Of a stretch of 64,000 nt of DNA, positions 16,178 through 25,253 are shown in pieces. Position numbers and translations under genes: made by a program. Location: assembly GCF_026130605.1 (NCBI RefSeq), contig NZ_JANFAU010000003.1:124001-188000 (forward strand), read 5' to 3'. The DNA is from Sphingomonas lycopersici. GTDB lineage: Bacteria > Pseudomonadota > Alphaproteobacteria > Sphingomonadales > Sphingomonadaceae. The stretch's first letter is position 1, and every line of letters begins with the position of its first letter. The notes under the pieces were generated by a model. The model was not told where the DNA came from. It did not search any database and saw nothing but the letters and a program-made list of their open reading frames with translations.

Positions 16178-18735
16178 AATGTCACGCGCTTGCGAATAAG
16201 ATCGTGGACCATGCGCGCGCGCGGCAGGATCAGATAGGCGCCGATCCCCAGCGCCAGCGATGCGACGATCTGCGCAACCCAAAATTCCCCGAATTTGGCG
16301 TGCAGGACGGTGTCGGTCACATACATCGGGAAGATGTTGAAGATATAAATGTAGAAGCTTGCCGCGGCGATCATGATCATCATTCGCCCGGCGATGTCGG
16401 GCAGCGGGATCCGCCGCACGAAGACGATCAGCCCCGCCGCAACGAGCATCGCCGCGACATGCGCATCGTTCCATCCCCATGCCAGCGCGGAAACGGTCGC
16501 GAGCATCAGAAACAGCGCGAGACGCAGCGGCCGTCCCGCTTGGGCGATCGCCCAGCCCGTCGCGAAATAGACCAATGTCTGATCGGGGCTGCGGAAAGCG
16601 TGCCCGGCCGCATCGCCGACGCGACCGCCAATCAGGTGGATCATCAGCGCGGCCCCGGCAAATGCCATCCCGAAACCGGTCGGACGGAGCGTGGCGAAGC
16701 GGCGAACAGCGGGTATGGCGAGCAAGATACAGGTCACCGCCACGCACCAGGTCAGGCTTTCGATAAACCAATAGGGGTTGAGAATTCCGCCCCAATCGCC
16801 GTGGAACGTGCTGACGAACAATTGGTGCCGCCACAGGATATGCCGGTCATGGGCAAAGACCACCAGCATGATCGCGAGGTAAATCAGCAAGTAACGCCGC
16901 GCGAAATCGAGGAATACCGCCCCCGATCGCCCCGCGAGCAACCGTGTTCGTTGAAATCTTGCCCAGGTAAAGCCGGCCAGCATCATCAGGACGTCCGCCC
17001 CGCCCTGCATCCCGCCCAGCGCATGCTGGAACAGGATCAGCATGATCGCCAGGCAACGGACGATGATGTCGCTTTCCAGCCAGATCAAATGCCAATGCGC
17101 GTGGCGCGGCGCATCGGTCTGCGCCCGAGCACGTAATTGCGCGAGCGACAGTGTCTCCCAGCCCTCGGGCAAGGCGCCGAGCGCATCCTCGATCGCGATC
17201 GAACATTGCACATAGCTGAGGGAATCGCCGCCGAGGCTCTCGAAACTGTCGGTCTCGGCAATCGGCATGCCATGCGCCAACCCCCGATAGAGCCGCGCGA
17301 CCCGTTCGATCGCGCTGCCGTCTGCGAGGAGCAACCGCTCGCGGGCTGCATGCCCCGCGCGAAGCACCGCCGCATAATCGATCTTGCCTCGCTGCGTGCG
17401 GGGCAGCGCCGCGAATTCGACGAATTCGAACAACGTAGCAGGAAGATCGAGCCCGCCCAGCGCCTGTCGTGCCTTGTCCAGATCCGCGGTCGCCGCGGCG
17501 GCGACCACCACCAATGCATCGTCACCGGCAACGCAACAGGTCGCCGCGCCGGCCGCGCGGCATCTTTCCTCCAGATCGTCGAGCCCGACCCGCAACCCGT
17601 ACGCCTTCACGAAGCGGCTCTTGCGCCCGACGATGCGGAACAGCCCCGGTTCGATCTCGATCGCCAGATCGCCGGTGCGTAGCACATCGGGACCGGGCGG
17701 ATCGGCCATGTCGCGCCGCGCGGTGGCATAGCCCATCATCACATTGGGGCCGCGATAGACGAGTTCGCCCGGCTCGCCCGCGGCGACGCGCGCGCCCTGC
17801 CCGTTCTCCAACCACAGCTCGCCGCCGGGGATCGCCCGACCGATCGCGCCGGGATGCAGCGTCAATTGCTCGGGCGGAAGATAGGCGATGCGCGCCGTCG
17901 CCTCGGTCTGCCCGTACATGATGAACAACCGCGCCTCGCTGTCGCGCACCTGCCCGGCGATGCGCGCGACGAGATCGGGCGCCATCCGCCCCCCGGCCTG
18001 GGTCAGCGTGGTCAGGCTAACCGGCAGATCCGCCAGCAGGCCGGCGCGGTCCATCAGTTCATAGCTGTGCGGCACCCCGGCGAGCCCGGTGACACCGTGC
18101 GTGTGCAGCATATCGCGGAAGGTCGCATCGGCGACGCTCGCCTCGGTCAGCACGATCGATCCCCCCACCGTCAGATGCGAGTTCACCACCGACAGCCCGT
18201 AGGAATAGGAAAGCGGCAAACTGGTGACCGCGCGATCGGCGGCGGTGAGGCCGAGATAGGCGGCAATCGACCGCGCATTGGCATCGAGCGCATTGGCGCT
18301 GAGCCGCACAAGCTTGGGGCTGCCGGTCGAGCCGGAGGTGGACAGCAACAACGCCAGATCGGGGTGCGGTTCAAGTTCCCACGCGGCTGGCGTCGCCTCC
18401 AGCCGCCACGCGCCGCTTGCCTCATCGAGCAGATAGCGCGCGTCGGGCCGATAATGATCGAGAATATGTCCGGCCGCGGCCGCCTCGTGATGCATGATCA
18501 CCGGAGTGCCCGAGCGGAGCGCTCCGAGATATGCAACCACCGCTTCGACCCGGTTTCGCGCCTCGACCGCCAGCAGCAGGATTTCGTCGGGCAGGGCAGC
18601 GGCGAAGTCGTCGGCCAACCCCGCGAGCTGGTCGAACGAGATCGATCGGCCATCCTCGCAGACCAATGCCGGTGCGGCACCCCATTGCTGCAACGTCGCC
18701 GCGAAGAGCGGCGGCGCTCTACCCCTGCCTGCCAC
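16150..18735 (-). CDS. Adenylation domain - carrier domain - membrane acyltransferase fusion
   Basis: An 861-residue three-part protein. Residues 1-455 form an adenylate-forming domain: STSGSTGSPKLVRLS (132-146), YGQTEAT (274-280), RTGDLA (353-358), catalytic Lys451 in QRGKIDY. Residues 470-545 form a carrier domain with phosphopantetheine Ser505 in SLGGDSLSY. Residues 555-845 are an integral acyltransferase-3-like domain, with an RCLAIMLILFQHALGG first helix carrying His571 and about ten helices. The logic is to activate an acid, load it on the carrier arm and hand it through the membrane enzyme to an exported glycan or lipid. The substrate is unknown. GTG start, so the exact N-terminus is uncertain. 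It stands alone, 20 bp upstream of the antitoxin gene. The region 18736-18856 upstream shows AGTTC-12 nt-GAACT. Confidence 0.85.
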   Translation of the reverse strand: MAGRGRAPPLFAATLQQWGAAPALVCEDGRSISFDQLAGLADDFAAALPDEILLLAVEARNRVEAVVAYLGALRSGTPVIMHHEAAAAGHILDHYRPDARYLLDEASGAWRLEATPAAWELEPHPDLALLLSTSGSTGSPKLVRLSANALDANARSIAAYLGLTAADRAVTSLPLSYSYGLSVVNSHLTVGGSIVLTEASVADATFRDMLHTHGVTGLAGVPHSYELMDRAGLLADLPVSLTTLTQAGGRMAPDLVARIAGQVRDSEARLFIMYGQTEATARIAYLPPEQLTLHPGAIGRAIPGGELWLENGQGARVAAGEPGELVYRGPNVMMGYATARRDMADPPGPDVLRTGDLAIEIEPGLFRIVGRKSRFVKAYGLRVGLDDLEERCRAAGAATCCVAGDDALVVVAAAATADLDKARQALGGLDLPATLFEFVEFAALPRTQRGKIDYAAVLRAGHAARERLLLADGSAIERVARLYRGLAHGMPIAETDSFESLGGDSLSYVQCSIAIEDALGALPEGWETLSLAQLRARAQTDAPRHAHWHLIWLESDIIVRCLAIMLILFQHALGGMQGGADVLMMLAGFTWARFQRTRLLAGRSGAVFLDFARRYLLIYLAIMLVVFAHDRHILWRHQLFVSTFHGDWGGILNPYWFIESLTWCVAVTCILLAIPAVRRFATLRPTGFGMAFAGAALMIHLIGGRVGDAAGHAFRSPDQTLVYFATGWAIAQAGRPLRLALFLMLATVSALAWGWNDAHVAAMLVAAGLIVFVRRIPLPDIAGRMMIMIAAASFYIYIFNIFPMYVTDTVLHAKFGEFWVAQIVASLALGIGAYLILPRARMVHDLIRKRVTLPYGLTSHI

Positions 18736-18856
18736 TCCCCTGTCACCCCAAATTCGTTATCGATTCGGTGAACAGTTCATTAACATTATCGAACTTTAGG
18801 AAGAAGACCCCGCGCAGTGCCGATCGCCGCCTGTCCCGATTGCGGACAGCGGCCGC

Positions 18857-19573
18857 TCAGTCGGCGCGCCAGCGAAAGGCGATCGCGGTGTCGCCGACCG
18901 CGTCGCCGTGCCGGTCGAACCGCCGTTCGACGATCAGCCCGTTATCGCCGGCGTCGACCAGCACGATCGTGCTGCAGCGCGTGCCATAGGCCGTGTCGCG
19001 GACGAAGATCGGCGCCGGATCGTCATCGGTCCCGGCCGCCGGGGTCGCGTCGCGCAGCCCGGCGAACAGCGCCTCGCGATCATGTTCCGCGCCGCTGAGC
19101 CAGCGGGCGATCACCTCGCTCAGCCGGATCGTCTTGCGCCACGGCGGGTCAAGCGGGCCGTTCGACATGGCATGAAGCCCGGGCGCGAGCGCGCGCGCCA
19201 GCGGCGTGGGGCGGTTAGACAGGAACAGCGCATCGTCGTCGCCGATCGTCACCGCGTTGAACGGATTGTAATCGCCGAGCCGCTCGGTCGGCGGCACGAT
19301 CCCCGTCGCGAGCCCGGTAACCAGCGCGCCGCGCGACGCACGCGACGGATCGGGAGCGCCGAACCCGCGCAAATTGGTCACCGCGGCGAACCGCCCAGGC
19401 GCGGCGACCGCCAGCCACGTCCCGCCGGCCTGCGCATCGGGCCCGGCGATGATCGCACCGTCGGGCCAGCGCTGCAGCGCCTCGGCCGGGCGATCGTGGA
19501 ATTCGTCGCGATTGGCGGCGACCACCAGCTTCCAGCGCGGATCAGCCCGCCAGGCGATTGCAAGCACACACAT
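18857..19573 (-). CDS. NRDE (TANGO2-like) family protein
   Basis: A 238-residue cytoplasmic protein with the family N-terminus MCVLAIAW, whose Cys2 is the presumed N-terminal nucleophile, and the naming motif AANRDEFHDRP (19-29). Further on are GGTWLAV, AAVTNLR and LSNGP-like (MSNGPLDPPWRK) motifs. The eukaryotic relative TANGO2 is linked to haem or lipid handling; bacterial functions are unsettled. Single gene, divergent from the membrane-anchored protein that follows at 19734. Confidence 0.88.
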   Translation of the reverse strand: MCVLAIAWRADPRWKLVVAANRDEFHDRPAEALQRWPDGAIIAGPDAQAGGTWLAVAAPGRFAAVTNLRGFGAPDPSRASRGALVTGLATGIVPPTERLGDYNPFNAVTIGDDDALFLSNRPTPLARALAPGLHAMSNGPLDPPWRKTIRLSEVIARWLSGAEHDREALFAGLRDATPAAGTDDDPAPIFVRDTAYGTRCSTIVLVDAGDNGLIVERRFDRHGDAVGDTAIAFRWRAD

Positions 19574-19733
19574 AAGCGCGCTTGTTCCAGCACTTCACCG
19601 CAATCGCAACAGCGGCGCCGTGGTTAATGCCGAACTTGCCATAAAGCGGCGGAAGCGCGATGCTGCCGCCCACCGCGACGGAACGACTCGCCTCCGCCGG
19701 CCCGCCGCGGTCCGGGGTGAAGGGGTGAGTGAG

Positions 19734-20393
19734 ATGGACATTGACCGGCTGAAACCGCGCGCGGGGCTGCCCGCGGCGCGTGTCGTGCGACGCACCACGA
19801 TCAGTTGCGGCCCGCTCTATATCGTCCGCGAGGAGCATCGCTTCGCGCGCGATATCGCCGGCGATACGTTCGTCCCGGCGGTGCGCCGACGCGCCCGGTT
19901 CGCCGGCTGGCGAGTGGTTGGCGCGGCGGTGCTGGGATGCGTAGGGATCGGCGGCATCGCGCTCGCCGCCACCGGCGTGCCCACGCGCGGTGATTATGTC
20001 GTCAGCATCCCGATCCCCGATTCGGTGCCGGCGGTTTTCGCGGACGCGGGAAAAGCCGTCGCGCGCCACCGTCCGCGCCGTGCGCCGGCGGCCGCGCAGG
20101 CGGTGCCCGCCCCCGTCCCCGCTGACGCGACCGAGATCATATCCGCGCGGTCGCTGGGCGACGCGACGACCGCCGGTTTCGCCAGCCGCGCCGCGGCGAT
20201 CGACGCGGCGTTGCGCAGCGGCGACATGCAGGAATGGCGCGACGCCAGGGCCGGCGAACGCGGGTTCGTCGTCGCCGGCCCGGCCGATCGCGACGGCACG
20301 CAGACCTGCCGCAACCTCTCGATCCTCACCCGCGGATCGGGCGACAGCCAGGAACGCGTCGACCAGCAGCGCCAGTGCCGCGCGGGCGGGTAG
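19734..20393 (+). CDS. Membrane-anchored protein of unknown function
   Basis: A 219-residue protein I do not recognise. It has a basic cytoplasmic N-terminus (about 55 residues), one transmembrane helix (about 61-80, VVGAAVLGCVGIGGIALAAT) and an Ala/Pro-rich periplasmic part. The end is a cysteine-containing stretch (TCRNLSILTRG ... VDQQRQC) that recalls the end of 17-kDa surface-antigen-type proteins. Start taken at ATG; a GTG three codons earlier is an alternative. An overlap of longer frames with the NRDE gene on the other strand was discounted. Confidence 0.65.
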   Translation: MDIDRLKPRAGLPAARVVRRTTISCGPLYIVREEHRFARDIAGDTFVPAVRRRARFAGWRVVGAAVLGCVGIGGIALAATGVPTRGDYVVSIPIPDSVPAVFADAGKAVARHRPRRAPAAAQAVPAPVPADATEIISARSLGDATTAGFASRAAAIDAALRSGDMQEWRDARAGERGFVVAGPADRDGTQTCRNLSILTRGSGDSQERVDQQRQCRAGG

Positions 20394-20430
20394 ACTTTCG
20401 TTCCTTATCGAAGAGCGATTACGAAACCCC

Positions 20431-20494
20431 GTGTGCTCCCGCGAAGGCGGGAGCCCAGCCAGACTGGGTCCCCGCCTTCGCGGGGACACAAGGG
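20431..20494. repeat. Intergenic palindromic repeat (CTCCCGCGAAGGCGGGAG type)
   Basis: Two inverted modules, CTCCCGCGAAGGCGGGAG and CCCCGCCTTCGCGGGG, flank CCCAGCCAGACTGGG in the 312-bp gap after the membrane-anchored protein. This is a dispersed repeat type that can fold as a long hairpin and may act as a transcription stop. Confidence 0.7.
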
Positions 20495-20534
20495 GACGCC
20501 GACACGCGGTTTCACGAAGTAGCGACCATACAGC

Positions 20535-20583
20535 CCCGTTCGGGCCGAGCTTGTCGAAGCCCTGCAGGCTCGGGGCGAACGGG
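20535..20583. repeat. Dispersed repeat, CGTTCGGGC...GCGAACGG family (short copy)
   Basis: Starts CCCGTTCGGGCCGAGCTTGT and ends with the complementary GGCTCGGGGCGAACGGG. Two longer copies with an inserted middle are at 34477-34556 and 38328-38409. The rest of the gap up to 20705 shows no gene. Confidence 0.75.
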
Positions 20584-20705
20584 TAGCTGAGCCGCTGCAA
20601 CGCGAACCGCCATAACTTCTGTTATCGAAACATTGACAGCGCGGCCGTCGCTGGGCCAGTCTCTCGCGATGCGCGGCGCCAGACCGTGCCCCATGGAGAG
20701 CAGGC

Positions 20706-21818
20706 ATGGTGCTGACAAAAGGGGATGATTTCCCGATCCACCAGACGCCGGAGCCGGTCGCTTACGCCGGCACCGATCGCAATTTCTACGACCGCTATTT
20801 CTTCAACGGCTACGCCCCCAATGCCGATACCGACGGCTTCTTCGCGGTGGCGATGGGGGTCTATCCGCACCTCAACGTGATCGACGCCGCCTTCTGCTGG
20901 CTGATCGGCGGCAAGCAGGTCAACCTCCACGCCAGCCGCGGGCTGGGGATGGAACGGATGGATACCCGCGTCGGCCCGATCGGCATCGAGGTGATCGAGC
21001 CGCTCAGGCAATTGCGCGTCACCGTCGCCGCCCCCGAGCACGGCATCGCCGCCGATATCGTCTTCACCGGCCGCGCTTTTCCGCAGGAGGAGCCGCGCTT
21101 CATCCGCCGCAACGGCCCGCGCACGCTGATGGATGTGACGCGTCTGACCCAGAACGGGCGCTACCAAGGCTGGATCGAGGTCGACGGCACCCGCACCGAC
21201 ATCAGCGGCTGGGTCGGCACGCGCGACCGTTCCTGGGGCGTGCGGCCGATCGGCGCGCCCGACGCCCAGCCGCACAGCCCCCCGCTCCCGCCGCAATTCT
21301 TCTGGCTGTGGAGCCCGTGCGTGATGGAGGGCGGCGAGCTTTATTGCCACACCAACGACGACGCGCATGGCCGCTTCTGGAACCGTCGCGCGACCTGGCG
21401 CCCCGAAGGCGGCGGCGCTGACGACGAACATCATTATGATGCCGCCGATTATACGATCGAGTGGCGCAAGGGCACGCGCAATGCTGCGCGCGCCGCGCTC
21501 TCGCTCCACGATGCGGCGGGTGAAACGCGTGTCGCCTTCGATATCGGCGCGACCTTCATGATGCTCGGGCTCGGCTACGGCCATCCGCAATGGGCACACG
21601 GCCGGCACCACGGCGAGGCGGTGACGGTCGAGCGCGAGGATCTCGTTCCCGCCGAGCTCGATCCGCTGCTGCCGCATCACCTGCATATCCAGGCTTTGGT
21701 CGCGGTGACGATGACCGCGCCCGACGGCTCGGTGAAGCGCGGCCGCGGCGTGCTCGAACAGCTCGTCGTCGGGCCGCACGCGCCGTCCGGCTTTCACGCC
21801 GCGCTGGATCCGGCATGA
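20706..21818 (+). CDS. Uncharacterised protein, carotenoid-hydratase/AttH-like fold suspected
   Basis: A 370-residue soluble protein with Trp/His-rich beta-sheet composition. Characteristic blocks are GTDRNFYDRYFFNGY near the start, ISGWVGTRDRSWGVRPIG in the middle, and GYGHPQWAHGRHHGEAVTV near the end. The middle block resembles the lipocalin-like tandem domains of CrtC/AttH hydratases. I cannot name a reaction. Its stop overlaps the start of a phosphotransferase gene (ATGA), so the pair forms a two-gene operon. An alternative is a ligand-binding or dehydratase role on a hydrophobic substrate made ready by the partner. Confidence 0.65.
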   Translation: MVLTKGDDFPIHQTPEPVAYAGTDRNFYDRYFFNGYAPNADTDGFFAVAMGVYPHLNVIDAAFCWLIGGKQVNLHASRGLGMERMDTRVGPIGIEVIEPLRQLRVTVAAPEHGIAADIVFTGRAFPQEEPRFIRRNGPRTLMDVTRLTQNGRYQGWIEVDGTRTDISGWVGTRDRSWGVRPIGAPDAQPHSPPLPPQFFWLWSPCVMEGGELYCHTNDDAHGRFWNRRATWRPEGGGADDEHHYDAADYTIEWRKGTRNAARAALSLHDAAGETRVAFDIGATFMMLGLGYGHPQWAHGRHHGEAVTVEREDLVPAELDPLLPHHLHIQALVAVTMTAPDGSVKRGRGVLEQLVVGPHAPSGFHAALDPA

Positions 21819-23227
21819 GCGATATCGGGCCGGCGATCGAGGCCTATCTCACCCGCTTGTGGGAAACGCCGGTGGTGATCCGCGATCTCGCGCGCATCCC
21901 CGGCGGGGCGAGCCGCGAGACCTATCGCTTCGATGCCTTCGTCGATGGCGAGCGGCGGCGGCTGATCCTGCGGCGCGAGCCGGCGTCGGGGTTGATCGAT
22001 ACCGAGAGCGAGACCGAATTCCGCGCCTATCGGAGCGCGGCCGGGGTCGTGCCCGTGCCGCGCGCGATCGCGCTGGAAAAGGGCGGCGCGGAGCTGGAGC
22101 GGCCGTTCTTTCTGATGGAGCGGATCGACGACGGCGTGGTAGTCGGCCCGTTCGACCGCGCCGGGTTCGGCAATCATGCCGAGGCGCTGGGCGAGCAATT
22201 CTTCGCCGCGCTCGGGCGGCTCGCCGCACATGATGCGAGCGCGTCGCCGCTCGCCGCGCATCTCGACGCGCCGGCGCCCGACCAATGCTGGCGCATCGCG
22301 CTCGATTATTGGGAAAAGGTGATCGACACCGATGCGTTCGCGCCGCAGCCGATCGTCCGCGCCGCGATCCGCCGGCTGCGCGCGACGCCGCCGCCGCCCG
22401 CCGCCCGCATCGCGCTGGTTCACGGCGATTATCGTTCGGGCAATATGATGCACGACGGCGCCGGGCGGATGCTGGCGATGTTCGATTGGGAAATGGCGCA
22501 TTTCGGCGATCCGCTCGAAGATCTCGGCTGGGCGCTGAACCCGGTGTGGGACCATTTCCAGCCCGGCCGCGCGTGCGGCATGGTCTCCCCCGAGCGCGCG
22601 CTGGCGATCTGGCAGGCGTCGAGCGGGGTCGTCCCCGACCCCGCCGCGCTCGACTGGTGGCGGCTGTTCAATGCGGTCAAGGGCAGCGCGATCTGGACTT
22701 CGGCGTTCCGCGAATTCGTGACCGGCGGGCGCACCGATCCGGTGCTCGGCCTCTCGGGCTGGTATGTCCAGCGCCGCCAGGATGCGGTGATCGCTGCGAT
22801 GCTGTCGGGCACCCCCACCGTCCCGACCGCGCGGGACGAGGCACAGAGCGATCTCGGCCATATCCTCACCGGCACCGGGCTGACGGCTGCCGGCGCCGGC
22901 ATGGCCGCGAGCGCGCACGATGCGTTCGGCGGCGCGACCTTCACGATCACCGGGGTCCTGTCGCTGCTCGCCGCGGAGGAGGCGGAGAAAGCCGCGGCGT
23001 GGCGGCTGGCCGATATCGCCGCGATGCGCGCATTGCTCGGCGACGAAGCGCCGCGCGAGGAGACGCAGGAGATGACGCTTTCCGCGCTCGACGCGCGCTG
23101 GGCTCAGCTCGCCGCGGTTTTGATCGCGCATCACGATCGCGTCGCGGCGGAGGGTGGCGACGAAAGCGCGTTGCTCGCTTTCTATCGCGAGAGTGCGGCG
23201 CGGCGCGAGCTGGCCTGGCCGGGGTAG
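21815..23227 (+). CDS. Phosphotransferase family protein (APH/ACAD10-like)
   Basis: A 470-residue protein whose first 340 residues are an aminoglycoside-phosphotransferase-like kinase: GGASRETYRFDAF (ATP loop), LVHGDYRSGNMMHD (catalytic HGDxxxxN) and MFDWEMAHFGDPLEDLGWAL (Mg-binding D). The remaining 130 residues are a helical extension not found in minimal members. The ACAD10-type relatives phosphorylate hydroxy-acids or hydroxylated lipids. The ATGA overlap couples it to the upstream hydratase-like gene, which suggests a shared hydroxylated substrate (inference). Confidence 0.85.
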   Translation: MSDIGPAIEAYLTRLWETPVVIRDLARIPGGASRETYRFDAFVDGERRRLILRREPASGLIDTESETEFRAYRSAAGVVPVPRAIALEKGGAELERPFFLMERIDDGVVVGPFDRAGFGNHAEALGEQFFAALGRLAAHDASASPLAAHLDAPAPDQCWRIALDYWEKVIDTDAFAPQPIVRAAIRRLRATPPPPAARIALVHGDYRSGNMMHDGAGRMLAMFDWEMAHFGDPLEDLGWALNPVWDHFQPGRACGMVSPERALAIWQASSGVVPDPAALDWWRLFNAVKGSAIWTSAFREFVTGGRTDPVLGLSGWYVQRRQDAVIAAMLSGTPTVPTARDEAQSDLGHILTGTGLTAAGAGMAASAHDAFGGATFTITGVLSLLAAEEAEKAAAWRLADIAAMRALLGDEAPREETQEMTLSALDARWAQLAAVLIAHHDRVAAEGGDESALLAFYRESAARRELAWPG

Positions 23228-23237
23228 GCGTCGCGCG

Positions 23238-23588
23238 TCAGAGCTGCAGCCCGAACCGCGGCCCGAGCCAGGTCATCGCCGCATAAAGCGCGATCGTCAG
23301 CGCGCATCCGGCGACGAGCGCGACCCAGAAGCCGATGCCGTGCCGCAACAGCAGCGGGATGAGCAGGAACATCGGCAGCGACGGGAGGACATACCAGAAG
23401 GTCGCCCCGGCATGCGCCGCCATATTCTCGGCATCGGGCCGATCGTGCCACAGCCACATCATCCCGAGCACCGACACCAGCGGCAGCGACGCGATCAGCG
23501 CGCCTAAGCCGGGGTAGCGTTTCGCGAGCGTCGAGGCGATCGCGATCAATATCCCCGAAATGGCGGCCTTGAGGGCGAGGTAAAGCAT
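23238..23588 (-). CDS. DUF3147 family membrane protein
   Basis: A 116-residue inner-membrane protein with four transmembrane helices. Motifs include LAKRYPGLGALIASLPLVS and a central WHDRP loop, typical of the DUF3147 family (function unknown). Single gene, convergent with the phosphotransferase (10-bp gap), with repeat DNA upstream. Confidence 0.8.
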   Translation of the reverse strand: MLYLALKAAISGILIAIASTLAKRYPGLGALIASLPLVSVLGMMWLWHDRPDAENMAAHAGATFWYVLPSLPMFLLIPLLLRHGIGFWVALVAGCALTIALYAAMTWLGPRFGLQL

Positions 23589-23623
23589 GGCCCTTGTTAG
23601 AGCATCATACGTAAAATGCGATC

Positions 23624-23735
23624 CACCCCGGCGAAGGGGCATCCCGCAAAGTAATACTTTGCTGGGACCCCGAAGGCCGGGGTCCAGCATCGGGCCGGTC
23701 GTAACTGAACCCCGGCCTTCGCTGGGGTGGTGGTC
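23624..23735. repeat. Dispersed repeat, CCCCGGCCTTCGC family
   Basis: Fills the gap between the DUF3147 and GST genes. Inverted modules CACCCCGGCGAAGGGG and CCCCGGCCTTCGCTGGGG enclose GGGTCCAGCATCGGGCCGGT and a small GCAAAGTAATACTTTGC hairpin. The segment from GGGGTCCAG to the end is nearly identical to 46799-46854. Confidence 0.75.
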
Positions 23736-23740
23736 CTCCC

Positions 23741-24400
23741 CTAGTCCCGATCCGGCGCCCCCAGCGGGAAGAAGGCGCGATAAGGCCGCGCCTCGTCGAC
23801 CACCCGCGCCACCGAGGGATGCGCCAGCAACCGCGCCCGATAGGCCGAAAGCAACGGAAATTGCGCCCCGATCGGATGGACCCAATCGGCGTAGAACAGC
23901 GCGGGCGCGGCGGCGCAATCGGCGATCGTGAACCCGCCGCCCGTCGCCCATTGCCCGGCCTTCAGGCGGTTTTCGAGCCAGGCATAGCAGCGCTCGATCA
24001 CGCGGTGCGCATCCTCGACCCCGGTCGGATCGCGGTTTTCCTCGGCGCGCAGCGCATTGCCGACGATCCGCTGCATCGGCGCATGGACATAATCGTCGAA
24101 CACATCGGCCATCATCCGCGCATCGACCGCTTCGGCCCGATCCGCCGGCACCATCGGCGCGCCGCTGCCGTGGTACAGATCGAGATAGTCGATGATCGCA
24201 TTGCTCTCGACCACTTCGCGCGCACCATCGACCAGCGCGGGAAATTGCCCGGTCGGCGCGAGCTTCGCCAGGCGCGCCAGATTGTCGGGATGATCGGGGT
24301 CGATCATGCGGAATTCGAAGCGCACGTCGCGTTCATAGGCCGCGATCAGCGCCTTCCAGGTGAAAGACGAAAAGGGGTGGCCGTAGAGCGCGACGGTCAT
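23741..24400 (-). CDS. Glutathione S-transferase
   Basis: A 219-residue GST: thioredoxin-like N-domain with ALYGHPFSSFTWKALIA (active-site Ser/Thr region), the cis-Pro segment GQFPALVDG and ESNAIIDYLD, followed by an all-helical C-domain with FTIADCAAAPALFY. It conjugates glutathione to electrophiles or acts as a peroxidase. Last gene of the ArsR-SRPBCC-GST operon, overlapping the SRPBCC gene by 4 bp. Confidence 0.9.
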   Translation of the reverse strand: MTVALYGHPFSSFTWKALIAAYERDVRFEFRMIDPDHPDNLARLAKLAPTGQFPALVDGAREVVESNAIIDYLDLYHGSGAPMVPADRAEAVDARMMADVFDDYVHAPMQRIVGNALRAEENRDPTGVEDAHRVIERCYAWLENRLKAGQWATGGGFTIADCAAAPALFYADWVHPIGAQFPLLSAYRARLLAHPSVARVVDEARPYRAFFPLGAPDRD

Positions 24401-24876
24401 TGGATGACTCCCAGCGATTGAAGGACGTGCTCGATCATGTCGAATTGGATGCCGGTGCCGTGGCGTCGCGCCTCGGTGCCGTCCTCGCCGTCGAGAAAGA
24501 CGATCTGCTCGGTATAGGAAACGCGCGTCCCGTCACCGTCCGCCTCCAGCTCGAGGCTCGACAAGGTGACCGAATGGAACATCCCCGAATGATAGAGATC
24601 ATAGGCGTAGACGAGCCGCTGGCCGGGCTCGATCAGGTGGAAGCGCGCGTCGAAGCGCGTCACCAGCCCGCTTTGAGTGAAATGGCCTTCGAGCAGCTCG
24701 TGCCCGCCGACGCGAAAGTCCATCGAGCGTTTCCCCAGCGTCCATTGCTCCGGCGGCCCGGTGAACCATTGCGCCTTGATCGCCGGATCGGACCACGCCT
24801 CGAATATCCTCTCGGGCGAGGCGGCCCATTTGCGCTTCAACGTAAACGTACCGTGGAAAAAGGGCGTCGTGGTCAT
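24397..24876 (-). CDS. SRPBCC (AHSA1-like) hydrophobic-ligand-binding protein
   Basis: A 159-residue START-like protein: RKWAASPERIFEAWSDPAIKAQWF at the start, a GGHELLEGHF strand, and a final helix DMIEHVLQSLG. These form a deep hydrophobic pocket. It is commonly encoded right after an ArsR regulator, as here (4-bp overlap), and followed by a detoxification enzyme. The role is ligand binding or sensing; no catalytic residues are evident. Confidence 0.88.
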   Translation of the reverse strand: MTTTPFFHGTFTLKRKWAASPERIFEAWSDPAIKAQWFTGPPEQWTLGKRSMDFRVGGHELLEGHFTQSGLVTRFDARFHLIEPGQRLVYAYDLYHSGMFHSVTLSSLELEADGDGTRVSYTEQIVFLDGEDGTEARRHGTGIQFDMIEHVLQSLGVIQ

Positions 24877-25250
24877 CGGTGTTCGCCTCCGTCGGCCGTG
24901 CCGCCGGCACCGGCCATATTTTGGAATTCATTGTTTTCGAGCAGTTTCCCGAGCCGGTCGAACCGCTGTTCCCAGAGCTGGCGACGCTCGTTGAGCCAAT
25001 GTTCGACGCGCATGATCGTCTCCGCCGAAATGCGGCATTCGCGGGTGCGGCCGCGTTTCTCGGTCGCGATCAGCCCGCTCGCTTCGAGCACCTGGACATG
25101 CTGGTGGATCGCCGCGAGCGACGTCTCGAACGGCTTGGCCAATTCGCTCACCGATGCGGGCCCACGCGACAGGCGTTCGAGGATCGCGCGCCGCGTCCCG
25201 TCCGCGAGCGCGTGAAAGGCCAGGTCGAGTTGCGCCGAATACTCAAGCAT
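24873..25250 (-). CDS. ArsR family repressor
   Basis: A 125-residue winged-helix repressor of the SdpR-like, metal-independent type: HALADGTRRAILERLSRGPASVSELAKPFETSLAAIHQHVQVLE. No ArsR metal-site cysteines are present. Likely autoregulates the ArsR-SRPBCC-GST operon through the CTTAAGTA repeats just upstream. The -10 region ends six bases before the ATG, so the mRNA may be leaderless. Confidence 0.9.
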   Translation of the reverse strand: MLEYSAQLDLAFHALADGTRRAILERLSRGPASVSELAKPFETSLAAIHQHVQVLEASGLIATEKRGRTRECRISAETIMRVEHWLNERRQLWEQRFDRLGKLLENNEFQNMAGAGGTADGGEHR

Positions 25251-25253
25251 AGG

